Positions 36,101 to 48,845 of a stretch of 64,000 bases of DNA are shown in pieces. The notes under the pieces are model-generated. The model saw only the letters and a list, made by a program, of their open reading frames with translations, searched no databases and was not told the DNA's origin. Numbering within the stretch: the first letter of the stretch is position 1; the number at the start of each line of letters is the position of its first letter. This DNA is from Psilocybe azurescens (taxonomy: Eukaryota; Basidiomycota; Agaricomycetes; Agaricales; Agrocybaceae). Position numbers and translations under genes: made by a program. The stretch is taken from positions 62,001 through 126,000 of the forward strand of contig JAJIRX010000811.1 in NCBI GenBank assembly GCA_023853785.1. The letters run 5' to 3'.

Positions 36101-39100
36101 TAGGCCGCATAGCTCGAATCCACTCGGAATAGTTGTGATGTGGATCAGGCAGCGGCCCATCGTCGATTTCGGGTTCAGGAGTAACATTGCGGACCAAAGA
36201 CCGTTCACTGACGATGAGACGTTTCCGACCTGGATTCGCAGAGATCGACGCGACGTCTTCGATATCAATCGGCTGGGTCTCTTCTTCATCCCCATCTGCC
36301 TTCTGTCTAAAGAAGTCTGTGACCTTGTTTTGTTTGAACTTATCAACGGCTCCCGCAACACGTCGATGCAGCCAATCTGGATGGCGGACACGAGGAACAG
36401 GATTCGAAACCTTCTGCATCGCCGCCGGAATCGTGATCAGCTTCTGGATAACGGAGCCCAGCCGCTCGATGTAATAGTCCCAATCCAAAATTGACCTGAG
36501 ATCAAAGGTGACGAGACTACTATCCTTCAGCCATCGACGAAGATACGTGCGCTTGACACTCTCCTCTGCAGAAAATATAGCAACGGGCACCGCTCGCTCC
36601 GTGACAGGTGCACCTATCGGCTTCGCAGAAATGATAAATTTGCATGCCAGGCCTTTATCCTTCACCATCTGGTCGCCCAAGAACTCCGCCAGTCGTTTGG
36701 CGGTACTGATTGAGGTCGATTTTTGCGCGCCATATTCCGCAAGCGTTTTGGACATACTCCTATTCTCGGCAATGAGCTCGACCAGTTCCTCGTCGCTCAA
36801 GTTCTCCGCTTTCGAGTATAGAACGTCCAGCCATTGATCGGCCACCTCGGCTACAGCGGAGTAACATTCCTGGGTAGTCGTACCCAGCAAAAACTTCTCG
36901 AAAATGGCCGACTGGAAAATCTTGATAAGCTGCAGTTCTCCGCGACGCTTGACCTCGAATCCCTTCAGCTCAGCAAGCGATCCATCGTCGTTGAAAACTG
37001 CGTAGCGTTTCTTGAGCAGCTTATCCTCCTCTTTCGACGAGGGCAGGATCATCGCCCGATACGGTCCATCCAACTCGAAGAAAATCGAATTCTCGCTGTG
37101 CACCACGTATTCACCCGTCTCCTTGTCGAGGTCGTGATATTGATGATTCGTGAACTTATCATAGACCAGATGATTCAACATCGTACAAGGGTACGAAAAC
37201 CCGAGAAATTTGCCGTTGGCCAGCTTGAACTTGAAGTTCTCTGGAAACACGCCAGGCAACATGCACCAGATACCATCCGTATCCAGCTCCAAAGGTCGGC
37301 CAATCTGTTCCACCAACGCTCGCGCCATCTGGATGATAGTCGCTCCCGTAAGGCAAGTGATACCAGCCATCTCCATCGAATGCCATCGAGCGCCTTTCCG
37401 CATGACGTAGCCATAGAAAGAGTTCAGAATACACTTGTGCGCAAGCTGCAACGAGTCGTATAGCACGATCATCTTCTTCGCCTCATCGATTTCTCCAATC
37501 GACTTGCCTTCGCTGACGACCGTATCGAGGTTTTTCTTCCACGTCTTATGAAGCCCCTTGTACTCATATCGCCGATCTCTGAACCTCCGCACAGTGTCGA
37601 CATAGAACGGATTCTCCCTCTGGCAGACAATCGATTCCCGAGTCTCCACCTTCGTGTCCTTCGTTTTCTTGTATACCTTACGCGAATAATCGCCCAGACG
37701 TTTATGCAAAAGCGCCGTCTGCTCTGCGACCGTCAAGTCATTGAATCGCCTCGTCGGACCTCCCGGGCGCTTCGCAGGGAACGTCTCCTGGTTCAATGCA
37801 TGCTTGATCATGTTAAACTCGTCCCGATGCGCCGGGAAAAACTCTCCTCTCCACGCCCAGTCCAACCGACGATCGCACGTCTTGCCAGGGCGATTGTAAT
37901 CGCAAACAGCGCACACAGACTCGTCAACCATGGAATCAGGCTGCAGTCTGTTCGACAACATGATATTGGGGTACATAGCAGCGACGTCGAGATGGTAAAT
38001 GAGTGGTTTATCAGTCCGTTTGGGATTATCGCGCATGAGTTCGAGGGCGGCTGTGATTTCGGCTTTGACTTCATCGTAGTTCGTCACCTCGTCCAGAGAT
38101 GCTTTTGATTCCTCTGTAATGCAAAACTTCAAGGCAGCATCGAGATCGTCAATGAGCTCAAACAAAGTCAGCAAGGGTCGAGGGCCGGACAACAACAATG
38201 CTCACCTGTTGGACAGCGGAAGGAACGATTTTGAAATCCGTAGCGATATCACTCCTGAAAACTCCGGCCTCTAGTGCTTCTACGTGTCCACCAACGTACG
38301 TCTCCGACGCGAGCAAATGCCCATCGTACATATTTCCTTGTGCATCTTCGTGCCTATTTGGCATTATAATGTGTCCACGATAGGCTTCAACCTATTTTTT
38401 ACGTTAAGCTCCCAAACAGAAGACGACAAAGAATCTACAATCGGGTACGTACCATTAGAAGAGTCTCGCAAAGGGTGCCACTTCCTTTCCGCAGAACCTC
38501 ATCAGGGTTGAGAGGAATAATATTGCACAAAGAAAAGACGAATGGATGCACATATTTCATATACAAGTAGTAAGTGGCAACGGCATCGGAGACCGAGTAC
38601 TGCGCCAGAATTTGGGGTTGTTCCATGGCGTATCTAAATCTCGGTTAAAATATGATACATGTCACAAAGATAAACACATACGGGGTCATCAGCTCGGGGT
38701 CGAGTTCTATAGGGTTGTATCCTAGCTTCGCAGTCGTGACCGCCTTCAAGCCCTGACTTCCTTGCGGAAGGTACGAGTCGCGCTTCACCCAGCGGAAGCA
38801 GTCCATGTGGACACAAGTCCTGCATTTATATTCATCCTCGGAGTCTTTTGCAAACCCAATCTCCAAAAACATGTCGATGCCGTTGGCCTGAGCGCGAGCG
38901 TCAAGGAAAGGGAAATCGAAGAAGTCTCCGTTGTAAGTCGCCATCACGGTGGGCTTGACGTCTTGGATGTGCGAAAAGAATCGTTTAATAGTAGCAGCCT
39001 ATATAATATTAGCAGTTGATACCCCTTTGATACAGCAATAGAAAACATACCTCATCTGGCTCGTTGAAGATGATGAAGGGGCCCTCATACCCATCCTTGG

Positions 39101-40290
39101 GCGTATATTCGAAGTCCTCAATGTCCTCGCTGACAATTTCCCGATTTGTGATCAAATAGCCTTGACCGTCCACCATGTACGATATCATCATGACCTGGTC
39201 AATGGCCTGGTCTGGAAACTTGAGCGGCAGCTTGGTTGTTTCAATATCATAAGCCATAACGACAGGGTCAGCACGCTTGACTCGTTCATGATTTTGACTG
39301 AATGACGGCTGCCCCTCCGTAAACGTGACTGAGTACCAAAGTCCCACCCGAACCTCGTTGTCGATGGCGACACGTAGATAATATGGCACATCATATTCCC
39401 GCACGTCGATGATACAGTCCTGAGGGTCTTGGTCTCGTTGAGCAGCAGGTTTCCAGGATCGTCCTCCAAAACCTGACTCCATGTCGTCTTCAAACGCGAT
39501 GTCCATGCTGGCGTCAGCAGTGGCGCGTATAACTTCTGCATATGCATCGACGGCATCTCTTTTGGCACCGTTGGCCAAGGCTAAGGGAACGATATCGCGT
39601 CGAACGGCTAATAAATCGGAGATGTTGCGGAAGCATAGTTGGAGATAAAGGCGACGGTGACCCATAAGGTGATTGGGCAGTTTCAGATCCTCTTTCTTGT
39701 CACGAACGATACGGCAAATGAGTCCTTCGTACTTCTTGTTTAACCACTCCTCTACCATGGTCTCTGTACCGGCCTAAAAGAAAACATGAGAAAGTATACA
39801 TGTTCTGAAAGTTCACACCCACCTTGCATCCAATGCAGAAGTAAGGTTCGTATTGTAGTGTGCACTTGAACATGCCGCCGTCATCTTGGATAAAGTAGAA
39901 GTCGACCGCTGCTTTACCAGATGGCCAGTCGGGGTCTTTGACCAATGTCTATCACCAACTTGAGTACGGCCTTTGAACAAGATGACAACAGCAACTCACA
40001 GGGTGCATATTAATCAACCATCCTTCCTTCTTCAACCCCTGATCTATCCTCGAAAATCCAAGCTTCTCATCAATCTCGTCGTTCTGTGCGGCTCTCTCAA
40101 ATCTCTCTGCGAGCTGTGTTCCATCGTCCTCCCGAACAGGCTGAGCGGTGTCGCCATTAGCCTTTCCACCTCGGCCTCTTCCACGACCGCCCCTCCAAGA
40201 ACTACCTCCTCGAAATCCCCCAGAGCGAAAGGAGCCACGTCCTCCTCTTCCACGCGACGAGGACAGTCCAAAGGTGCCTCCTCTGGCCAT
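33136..40290 (-). CDS. POL2: DNA polymerase epsilon catalytic subunit
   Basis: Leading-strand replicative polymerase of about 2,200 residues. ATG 40290; the last exon (33136-33167 area) ends ANW-TAG. The N-terminus is Arg/Gly-rich. The 3'-5' exonuclease has Exo I ([11 protein letters not shown]), Exo II ([11 protein letters not shown]) and Exo III ([12 protein letters not shown]). The B-family polymerase has motif A ([17 protein letters not shown]), motif B ([15 protein letters not shown]) and motif C ([10 protein letters not shown]). The inactive second polymerase half fills the exon 35611-33237 region, ending in the two cysteine modules (CRHC ... CNQC; CAKC ... CKC). Two ORFs of over 800 codons are uninterrupted, in contrast with the frame breaks in neighbouring genes. 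Confidence 0.97.
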
Positions 40291-40712
40291 ACCTAGAATA
40301 AAATTCTAGTACAGTTTGTGGGGCAGAAAAGTTGGAAAGGAAAAAGTATATTGTCACAAAACGCGTCTAGTCACGCCCATTACGAACGTGACTATCACCG
40401 TTTCTCAGCACACCTAAGATCTCCCTACTGTTTGTCAAACTTGTGACAAGAACCAACTCGATGGATGACTTACGATGAGTCTAGTACATCGTAAACTATA
40501 AGTTACTAGTTGAATCTCAATCAAAAGGCTCAGGCTTACGGTTTACCCAAGGCTTGCCGAAGGGATTTGCGTACTACCCCGTCATGATGCTGCCCTGGCC
40601 CCTTTCTAGAGCGGGCATATCGTCTCTAAAAACTCCGATGCATTCTCGCCTATTTAACTGGCCAAGAACCTCTCGTATCAGCCAGAACTTCTCGACCAAC
40701 ACCCCCAGAGCA
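40291..40712. promoter_or_regulatory. Divergent promoter region (POL2 / DUF4246)
   Basis: Separates the POL2 ATG from the preferred DUF4246 ATG. ACGCGTCTAGTCACG at about 40360-40374 includes ACGCGT, which matches the MluI cell-cycle box (MCB) that controls replication genes in other fungi. Its use here is inference. Confidence 0.45.
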
Positions 40713-42732
40713 ATGCTGCCAGGTTTCGGACTCCCAGTAAACTACACCCCTCGACAGGGTGACCCAGGATTTATCGACGGCCTATTCTACACCGCGTTGA
40801 GTCATCGTAATCTGTTTGATGGCTTCGTAAAGTACGTCTCCTTTCAAACGCAAAAGCGAATCGGAAGTTGTAATAAACCTTTCTCTGCAGCCAGCAGTTG
40901 ACAACCCTTCGCGAGTTAACGATGATGCAACTCATGAATACCATCACCGATAAACCTGAGTGGTATATCAAGGTCTCCAAATCTCAACACATGCCTAGAT
41001 CTTCTATGTCTGACCCAATCACCAGGTAAACAACCCTCAAATCGCACAAAAATGGAAAGACGAAGCCCTCTCATCAGGCCAGGACATATCACCAAAAATG
41101 GTCGACTGGTGCATAGACGAACTCCGCCATAAAGCGTCCTTATTCCCAGAATCTCCTTCTCCACCACCTCCTGTAGTCGTCTACAACGGCGATGTCGTGA
41201 AGTCCGACTTCGCAGTCTCCTCCGAGCTCAAATCCGAACTCCAAAAAGCTATGAAAGCTTTCGAAGACAAGACTCCAGAACACCTCAAAGACTGGCACCC
41301 CAACTCGGATGGAAAAGTGCTTGACCTCGTCCATCCATCTTTATACCCACTTGTATACGGCCTCACCCGGGTGCTGCCAAACGGCGAGACCACGACTTTG
41401 GACGACTGCATCGAACGCAGCGGACAAGGGCGAACTGCCCTGTCCCAAGCAAAGACGAAATTTCGGATCCAATGGGTAATGGTCCCGACTTTGCAAGGAG
41501 ACGCTTTCCCCATTACCAACACCCATTTAGTGCCAAATTCCAATGGTTACCATGTGAAATAGACATCTCAGGCGAAGAGGCAAAGTATGTATTTTGGTAC
41601 CAAATGCTCTCATATAGTTTCTTTTGAATCTGACAACTCATCTTTTCTCATCAAGGATAACATCATATATCAACAACCTCCACCCGCTAGAAGAAAGACC
41701 TCTATACGACCTCATCTCCAAACTAATAACAGCATCTATACCACTCTGGAATTTGACACTAGCTCCTCTCCGCCAAGCAGGGTACAGAAGCCGCATGTAC
41801 CGACGCGAACCACGCATCCACTACACCGAAGTGATCTATGACCCAGACCCAGCAAGTTGGGCTCAAGATGAAGGACCACAACCAGGACCGGATGAGGATG
41901 AGGACGACGATGCCTACTTGGACCGGCGCGAGGAATGGATAAGAGCCACACGCGTAATCGTGCGTCCTGAACCCGGTACTTTCAAACCCCTCCCAATACC
42001 CCCCTCCATACAGTCTCAAAGAAAAGTACGCCGCACGAGGACTCCAAGTAATTGTCAAACTAGCCAACATCGAGCTAACACCCGAGAGGCCGGAATACAC
42101 CGGGGGCACCTGGCACGTCGAAGGACAAATGGTACGCTATTATCATTTAAACACTACCATTAATTCCACTTTAAAGACCAAATAACGTCTAGAACGAACA
42201 CATAGTGGCCACCTCCCTCTTCTACTACTCTTCCACAAACATCACCCCTTCCACTCTCTCTTTCAAACACCAAGCCAACTCCGACATCCACTCCGACATC
42301 TTCTACCCCGCCGAGCAGGACCACGACTGGCTCGCCTCCATATTCGGATGCCACCAGCACGGACCCGCCGTGCAAGAGCTAGGCTCCGTGCTCACTCCGG
42401 AAGGCCGCCTCCTCACATTCCCAAACATCCTCCAGCACCGTGTCGGGCCTTTCACACTCGAAGACCCGACCAAACCAGGCCATCGCAAGATCGTCGCGCT
42501 CTTCCTCGTCGACCCGAACATTAAAGTTATCAGCACCGCCAATGTCCCGTGCCAGAGGTTAGATTGGGTTCAGGATGCAGACGCGTCAACGCGTACTATA
42601 GAAGCTGGGTTTCCTATCACCATAGATGAAGCCAATGCGCTGCGGCTTGAGCTGATGGAGGAACGAAAGGCGTTTGTCGTGCACCACGGCCAAGCTTTTG
42701 AGACCATGACCTTCTCTCTATGTGAACATTAG
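40713..42732 (+). CDS. DUF4246 family protein
   Basis: Fungal protein of unknown function. The preferred start, ATG 40713, gives MLPGFGLPVNYTPRQGDP, the usual start of the family; an ATG pair at 40584 would add a 43-residue extension. Conserved blocks are ITDKPEW, FQWLPCEIDISG, SYINNLHP, GLQVIVKLANIELTPE, GGTWHVEGQMNEHIVATSLFYY and the C-terminal HQHGPAVQELGSV. The HxE of WHVEG and a later His would suit a metal site, and a 2-oxoglutarate oxygenase-like fold is possible, but that is inference. The frame has a one-base loss at C3 41522-41524 and a one-base gain in the C6 run 41999-42004. Introns: 40832-~40888, about 40974-41024, about 41586-41657 and 42132-42192. Confidence 0.8.
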
Positions 42733-43141
42733 CAAAGATGTAACGACAAGTCGGCCCATCATTTCCTGCACATCTCCATACTGAATGCTGTATGTACCCT
42801 ATGTCCATTAATTCAAACACTTATTTTTATTTAAACGGGCTGAATTCGTGATACAGAGTGAAGAAAAGGAAGAGGCATCATAATAGTAGTATACATGTTA
42901 TTCATACCCATAACGTGTAAGCGCCACAGATGTAAGGACATAAAAGGAGACGAGAAAGACAGGAAAAGAAAGTTGAAACACAAAACTATAATAATAAAAA
43001 AGAGACAAACTATCTTCAAAACGAGAAGAGAGAAGGGGAAAAAACAACAAAAGAAAAAATATATGTAATCAACAAATTTCAGCGCGGCTCAGCCCCTTGA
43101 AAGAGTAGAAGTAGAAGTGGCAAAACAGAAGAAGCCAGCGC
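42733..43141. other. Convergent intergenic region
   Basis: 3' ends of the DUF4246 and ASE1 genes face each other. AT-rich, with A-rich tracts. No gene seen. Confidence 0.5.
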
Positions 43142-45797
43142 TCAATATTCCTCATCCTCATTAACCGTAAATCCTCCATCCCATCTCTTCGTTCCATGTC
43201 CCACACTCACGCCCATATCCATAAGATCCACACTTGGACGAGGCTTAAAACTCTCCCTCCTCGCTCTCGTCGCCTTCTTCGCCATGCCCCCAGCCCCCGC
43301 CCCTACACCCACACCCGCCATCTTCCCGTACCCTCCTCCGCTCGCCGCTCTTCCCGCACTCCCATACCCTGACACCGACACCGACGCGCTTCTCACCCCC
43401 ATCCCCCAGGCGCATACGCGCCCGTGCCATAAATCACACTCGTCGGCACCCTCCCATGGCCCAACGCATGATGCTGCGTGCCCGGCTTCGGCACCACCAT
43501 CCCCATCGTCGCAGGCCTCGGCAGACCCGACGCACCACCCCCGCTCAAACTCTTACTCGGTATCTTCGTCGGCGACGACGACCTCAAATGCCCATTCCCA
43601 TTCCCGCTCCCATTCACCCCGCGATGCGCGCCCAGCGGCGCCCTCACCCCATAAACCGGCGTACTCGTCGCCTGCTCGCCGCCGATCCTCTGCCTCTTAC
43701 TCGGCACGCTCTGACTGCCACTGCCTCCTCCGGCCTGCTCCCTCGTGCGCACGGCAGGGGTGACCACGCCCGTCTTCGCCCCTGGCACATACCCAGTCGA
43801 CGCGGTGTTGACCGGTGTCGTCGCGCGCGCGGGGACAGAGCCCGCTCTCGTCGATGTCGGCCTGCGCTTGTTCTCCTGGTCCGCCGCGCTGACGGTTTCC
43901 ATGAGCATTTGCATGAAGCTCTCTCCATGCACGAGGAACGGGCGGCCAGCGTCCTCTTCCCAAGCAGGTATCGAGACAAGAAGATCTTGTTCCAACTATA
44001 AAATAGAAAGGGTTCATCCGTTAACAACAGAATAAATAAAAAACAGGAATGAAGACGTCTTACGCGAGGCTTCTCCTTCGAGACTCTCTTCCTCATCTTT
44101 TCCTCGCGCAGGAGACGCCCAGGATCGCGTGGTCCACGACCCGTCAATCTCGTCTGGTCAGACGCAGCACTCGCTAACTCCTTCTCCTCTTCACAAATCT
44201 CAAAGTACTTTTTGATAGCAGCCAACAGCGGAGCTTTGTTCCGCCTTTCCTCCTTGAGGCGCTTGATCTCATCCTCATGAAGCGTCAAAAGCTGTTCCGT
44301 AAACTCATCTAGAAAATAAAAACAATATCACATCAGCTCAAGGAACAAACGCAAACCAAAACAAGAAACACAACCCACCATCAGCAAAGGCGGGAAATCC
44401 AGGCGTTCTTCCTCTCCAATCATCAAGTCATCCCACAGCCTCACAATCTCCTCCCTTGCACTCCCCACAAACGTACCCATCCTCTCCCTCTTCAACTCCA
44501 ACATCCTCTCAAGCTCCTCCTCATACTCCTGCACCGTCTCCTCCGTGCTCCCCCGATGCGCCTCCACAAAGCTATCCATATCCGTCTCCGACACGCCCAG
44601 CCGCCTCCACAGCCCCTCGAGCTGGTCATACATAGTTTGGATATGGGCCTCACGACGGCGTTTGATTTCCTCCAGCGACGCATGCAGCGTCGCCGCCCAG
44701 CCTAATAGCCCCGGCGTCGGATCCACACCGTTAAGTCCAACAGGCACAGACTGATGCGGCGGCAAAATCTCAGAATCCGCCTCCTCGACTCGGGCAACGA
44801 AATTCGAGAATATCTGCTGATACTCATATTCTGGAACAGATGCGACGTCTTCGTGGAATAACAGGTTCGAGGAGCTTGACCGCGAGGTAGGGGTGGGTGT
44901 TGAGGCGAGGAACGGGTCGTTGGATGACGATGCTGTGTTGGAAGAGGAGGCTAGGGATTGCGTGAATGAATTCATGGTAGTTTGCCCAGGCGACGGTATC
45001 AGTTCGTCTGAAGCCGGAGGAATAATACCGAGCTCCGTGTACAACCAGTCAATTTGTACAAATGTTGCTGAAAGCTGGTTCAGCCGCTTAGACTACAAGT
45101 TGGATACGGTTAAGTTTAGTGTACGATTTAAGTGATGCTTTGAAATTTTACTCACAACTTCTGCTTTTCCTCGTACAAGCTCCTTCTCGAGCTTCATGAA
45201 CCGTTCCGGTGTAACGTCCCGATTAGCACCGGCGTCATAGGCACTCTCTCCGACTGCGACAGTTGGTTCAATGATATCTTGTGCAAAGTAATCTGGACCA
45301 AGAGTCCGAGACAAAGCATTTAGCCGATTTGTCAGTGTATTCAGCTGCTCGACTTTAGTGTGATACAGCTACACGATCCTCTTCGTTAGGACTCGTCGCG
45401 AGGAAAATCGAGTGGCACCCACCTGTCGTAGTTTTTCTTGATGCTCTGATATCAGCTCGAACCGTGTCGGAAGGGCCTGTTCCTTCCTCAGCTCGCCCAA
45501 ACTACTCCCTGTAGCCTTGATGTTTCCTCCCAGCGCCTTCGTATACCGAATGCAGTCGTTCTCCAGCCCATCGCATTTGCCCATCCACTCATCTACCTCC
45601 TTCCTCCTCCGATCTATCCGAAGTTCAACACCCTCCACAAGCTGCTGCTGCAACGCTCTCAGCTCATCTTCCAGCGCCGACACAGGCAGACCCAGCTGGG
45701 CGTGCAGAGTTGGAAGCAGCTGGGTCTGCGATTGCAAATGGGTATGAAGCGAATTGAGCAAGGACGTCAAGGTCGTGGCCGTTGACGGCGTCGACAT
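43142..45797 (-). CDS. ASE1: Ase1/PRC1/MAP65 microtubule-bundling protein
   Basis: Crosslinks antiparallel microtubules in the spindle midzone. ATG 45797; the coiled-coil N-terminal half carries LTSLLNSLHTHLQ, LYHTKVEQLNTLTNRLNALS and SKRLNQLSATFVQIDWLYTELG. The spectrin-like microtubule-binding region contains LWRRLGVSETDMDSFVEAH, EEIVRLWDDLMIGEEERLDF and LLAAIKKYFEICEEEKEL, then the conserved TGRGPRDPGRLLREEKMRKR and KPRLEQDLL. The C-terminal tail is basic and Ser/Gly/Pro-rich (KRQRIGGEQ), a region regulated by phosphorylation in relatives. The frame loses one base at the C-run 43403-43407, so the last ~85 codons (MGVRSASVSVSGYG to the TGA at 43142) are out of frame in this sequence. Confidence 0.92.
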
Positions 45798-47015
45798 TGT
45801 GTTTACTTTGTAACTGGGTTTCGCGATAATAGGATGGTGGGAAGCGATTAATTGGTCAGACCTGTGTTGACGTTAATGTTGTCCAAGTTCAAGTTGAAAT
45901 TCGCGATCAACGACAGTCGCGTGCCATTTCAACATAACACGTGACCGCGCACTCAACGTGACGTCACACCTTGTTCAGCTCAACACCAACTCTCAAGATC
46001 TCAATGAGTTCTTGACTATTGAACAAGTCTTGAACGAATCTAGTCTCTTAATAGACTTAAACTTATGTCCATGTCAAGTTTAAGCACCCATTTGCGTGCT
46101 ACTCAAACCTTGATCTAGTCATGCCCTTCCCCATAGCTTTTTCGACAAGACTACGCTCTTTGGGAAGGTTTCTCCATCCAAAACCAGGTGGCGCGTTCGA
46201 CAAAAGTTTTGTTCATGCTCCATTCTCAAGACCTAGTTATCTAACGGAACATCCTGTAAATACAGTACCGTCAAAACATGGATACCTGGAGAGCACCTGG
46301 GAATTCTTGGGAGAAAGGAAACCAAATTTGGATCGACTTGGATGATGTATGCAGCATTTACCCTGTAGCCACACGCTTCGATTCCACTCTTGTTACTCCA
46401 GGAGATAGATATCCCTTGTCGAGCGGATTTGGTTGTGCCACCCCCAAACAGTATGATTCAGGAACTTTGGCCAGGCTTCAACGATTCGATTGCATATTTC
46501 GTAAGATGATCTGTGTATCTTGTCACGCTATAAAATTCCACTCGCAGAACCCTCTCCAGTGAGATGCCCGAACGCGGGGCGGGCATGATTACTTCAACAT
46601 TCTCCGGAACATTACGACAAGAAAGAACACCTTGTTGACTAATGACCATAGATAACCAATGATCATACACTACTCCCTATGTTTGTCGAATTTCCCCTTC
46701 GAAGATATTACTTTTGGTATGTTCCTCAAAGTAGGTGGCACTGTCTTGCTGCAAATGCATATGACTACTGGGCGAAGCATTCTGTGGCCGATATTATTGC
46801 AATGCAGATGCAGATGCTAGAACTAAGTTTTGCTTCGCGTTCGATGTTTTCAATATTTATAGCATTTACGTAGACTATTGTATTTATTCACTCCTTGATT
46901 ATTACACATGTGTGAGTACTCTACAGAATCCACTCCAAACCGCCGTCCACTTCTTTCCAAAACGCTCCTTAGATCAGCGTATTACAGCCGATTACCCCCG
47001 TGGTTTCCTTCACAG
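45798..47015. other. Sparse region, possible 5' exons of the next candidate gene
   Basis: Includes the ASE1 promoter. The ATG ORF at 46121-46345 and ORFs near 46278-46562 and 46679-46873 have plausible composition, but I cannot splice them into one frame with confidence. Confidence 0.3.
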
Positions 47016-47339
47016 ACCTCAAAATATATGATCGTGCTCATGCACCAGGGTTTGCTTCTGGAAAGGTCTATAGTCCCTTCAGTCTGTATGTCTGGCAATT
47101 GGGCAAGAGCGTCGAAGGCTTCAAGGTAGGTGACACTCTTATTTCACTTTTGCTCCCTCTTTCAGATTTCTAGAGTACGATTCCTGCCACCAACGAAATT
47201 CTGGGCCAAATGGCTGATGCTGATCCCTCTCGGCGAATCCTTAAATGCAAAAGAGGCTTTGGATCGGCTTAGAATGATGATTCATTCCATGGCACTAGAA
47301 GCATTACGCATTGTGCCAGTAGTAGTAGGTGAGCCGTAA
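47016..47339 (+). CDS. Possible last exons of a hypothetical gene
   Basis: Two segments join cleanly: 47016-47125 (acceptor CTTCACAG, encoding AHAPGFASGKVYSPFSLYVW and GKSVEGFK) and 47166-47339 (acceptor TTTCAG, encoding RFLPPTKFWAKWLMLIPLG, ending MALEALRIVPVVVGEP). The intron between them has GTAGGT and CTTTCAG. The composition looks like real protein, but I do not recognise a family and no start is placed. It could be the remnant of a gene whose 5' part lies at 46121-46870. Confidence 0.35.
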
Positions 47340-48845
47340 CCTCTCATTTTACATCAATATATGAATATATATATACCAGTTATAAGAACTTCCAAGAACT
47401 CGCACATTCAAGGATTCTGGAACCTGGCATTTTTACTCGTTGAGATCGCAACTGAAAGTTTAATCATTGGATTTCATGTTCATTTTTCATGATGTTCTTC
47501 TGTCTGTGGGAAGTTTTCAACAAATTGCATACCTTGAAACATATCCTACATTCCCGAGTGATATAACCATAACCCCCAAATTACCTCTCACTTCCGTCCT
47601 CGCCCCAGCCTCGAGGCTTTCTTCTGTGTTCCTAGAGATAAGCCCAAGACGGACTATCTTCTGATCCGAGATCGAAGCCCGACTTCTTTCAATGTCCTCA
47701 ATGCTCGGCGTCGGGTCATATATTCCAAAAAGCCATGGCGGGAACAATAAATTTTCAGAAAGCCTTCTTGATTTCGACCTAATAATGCGTGCGAGTGTCA
47801 TCTATGTACCGCCGAAATTTCATTCTTCCCATACTTCAGCGTGCTTCTACGCACTCGGCGCGCTGCGTGGCAGCCTCGACCTCACCTCAGTAGCCTATTA
47901 GTCGCTGCCTTGCTAGCAGGCAATTGGATATGACAAGCTAAATCTCGTCGTCCAATCGAAAATTTTCATCCTCAACTACGCTTTGTGTTCTTTATAACTG
48001 CTTTAATTACACCATCGGACTGCATCCGGCTCATACTCACACCATCTCTCCTTACCCTGCGCCCTACGCCCTTCTCCTCGGAAAGTAGCTGACACTACGA
48101 GTATACCAACCAATCTCCTCCCTGCCGGTGGTCGCCCCTATACGTCGCCGATGGAATTATTTCCATATTTTCCATGGGAGGACACAGTGACAAAGCCTCC
48201 GGAATGGGGAGAAAACAGACATCCCGAGCACTCAAAAATACTACTGAGATCGGCATCCAGCGTGATATAGTTAGAAAAATACATCATCATCAAAAATATC
48301 AGGCCCAAGGCTCAATCCATGTTCCAAATGAAAATTAAGTTCAGTTTAACCCTTTATGGCATGAGGTTCTACGTGTGCATATAAGTGGTCTAGAAGTCTT
48401 CAGAGAATACTCAAGTCCATATGTACAACATTGGCGTAACGTCATACCCTAGGGTCAAAAGCGGGCGCTTGTGCCTGTTACGAAATGCACGCGCCCATCT
48501 GAACTTAGAATTATTTGCTATTCGAGTTGATTCTGTGTCTGCAAACATCAAAACTTAGATTATCATGGGATTTGCTAGCTGTAATCCTTGATCGCGGTAA
48601 TGGCGGTAAGACCCCAAAAACGGAAGCTGCATTTTCCCCTTTAAAAACAACAAAAAAAAATCAAAATTAGATCAGCTCTAGTATCTACTCTAGATTCTCA
48701 TAAAGAAATCATCACCCCTCGTTACATGTTCGTAAGCATCATAAAATCTCCAACTGTATTCTCGACTAAATCGGAATCCTTCACTCTGTCTTGGTGGACA
48801 CCGAAATCTGCACGCGCGGCAAAACCGAGGTCCTATTCGGACCCT
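47340..48845. other. Intergenic, no gene seen
   Basis: About 1.5 kb without a supported gene. Short ORFs at 47467-47901 have no family features. Confidence 0.5.

Noticed and set aside
33342..38108. Several plus-strand ORFs of 180-280 codons over POL2
   Set aside because: Shadows of the POL2 coding exons, which carry all polymerase and exonuclease motifs.
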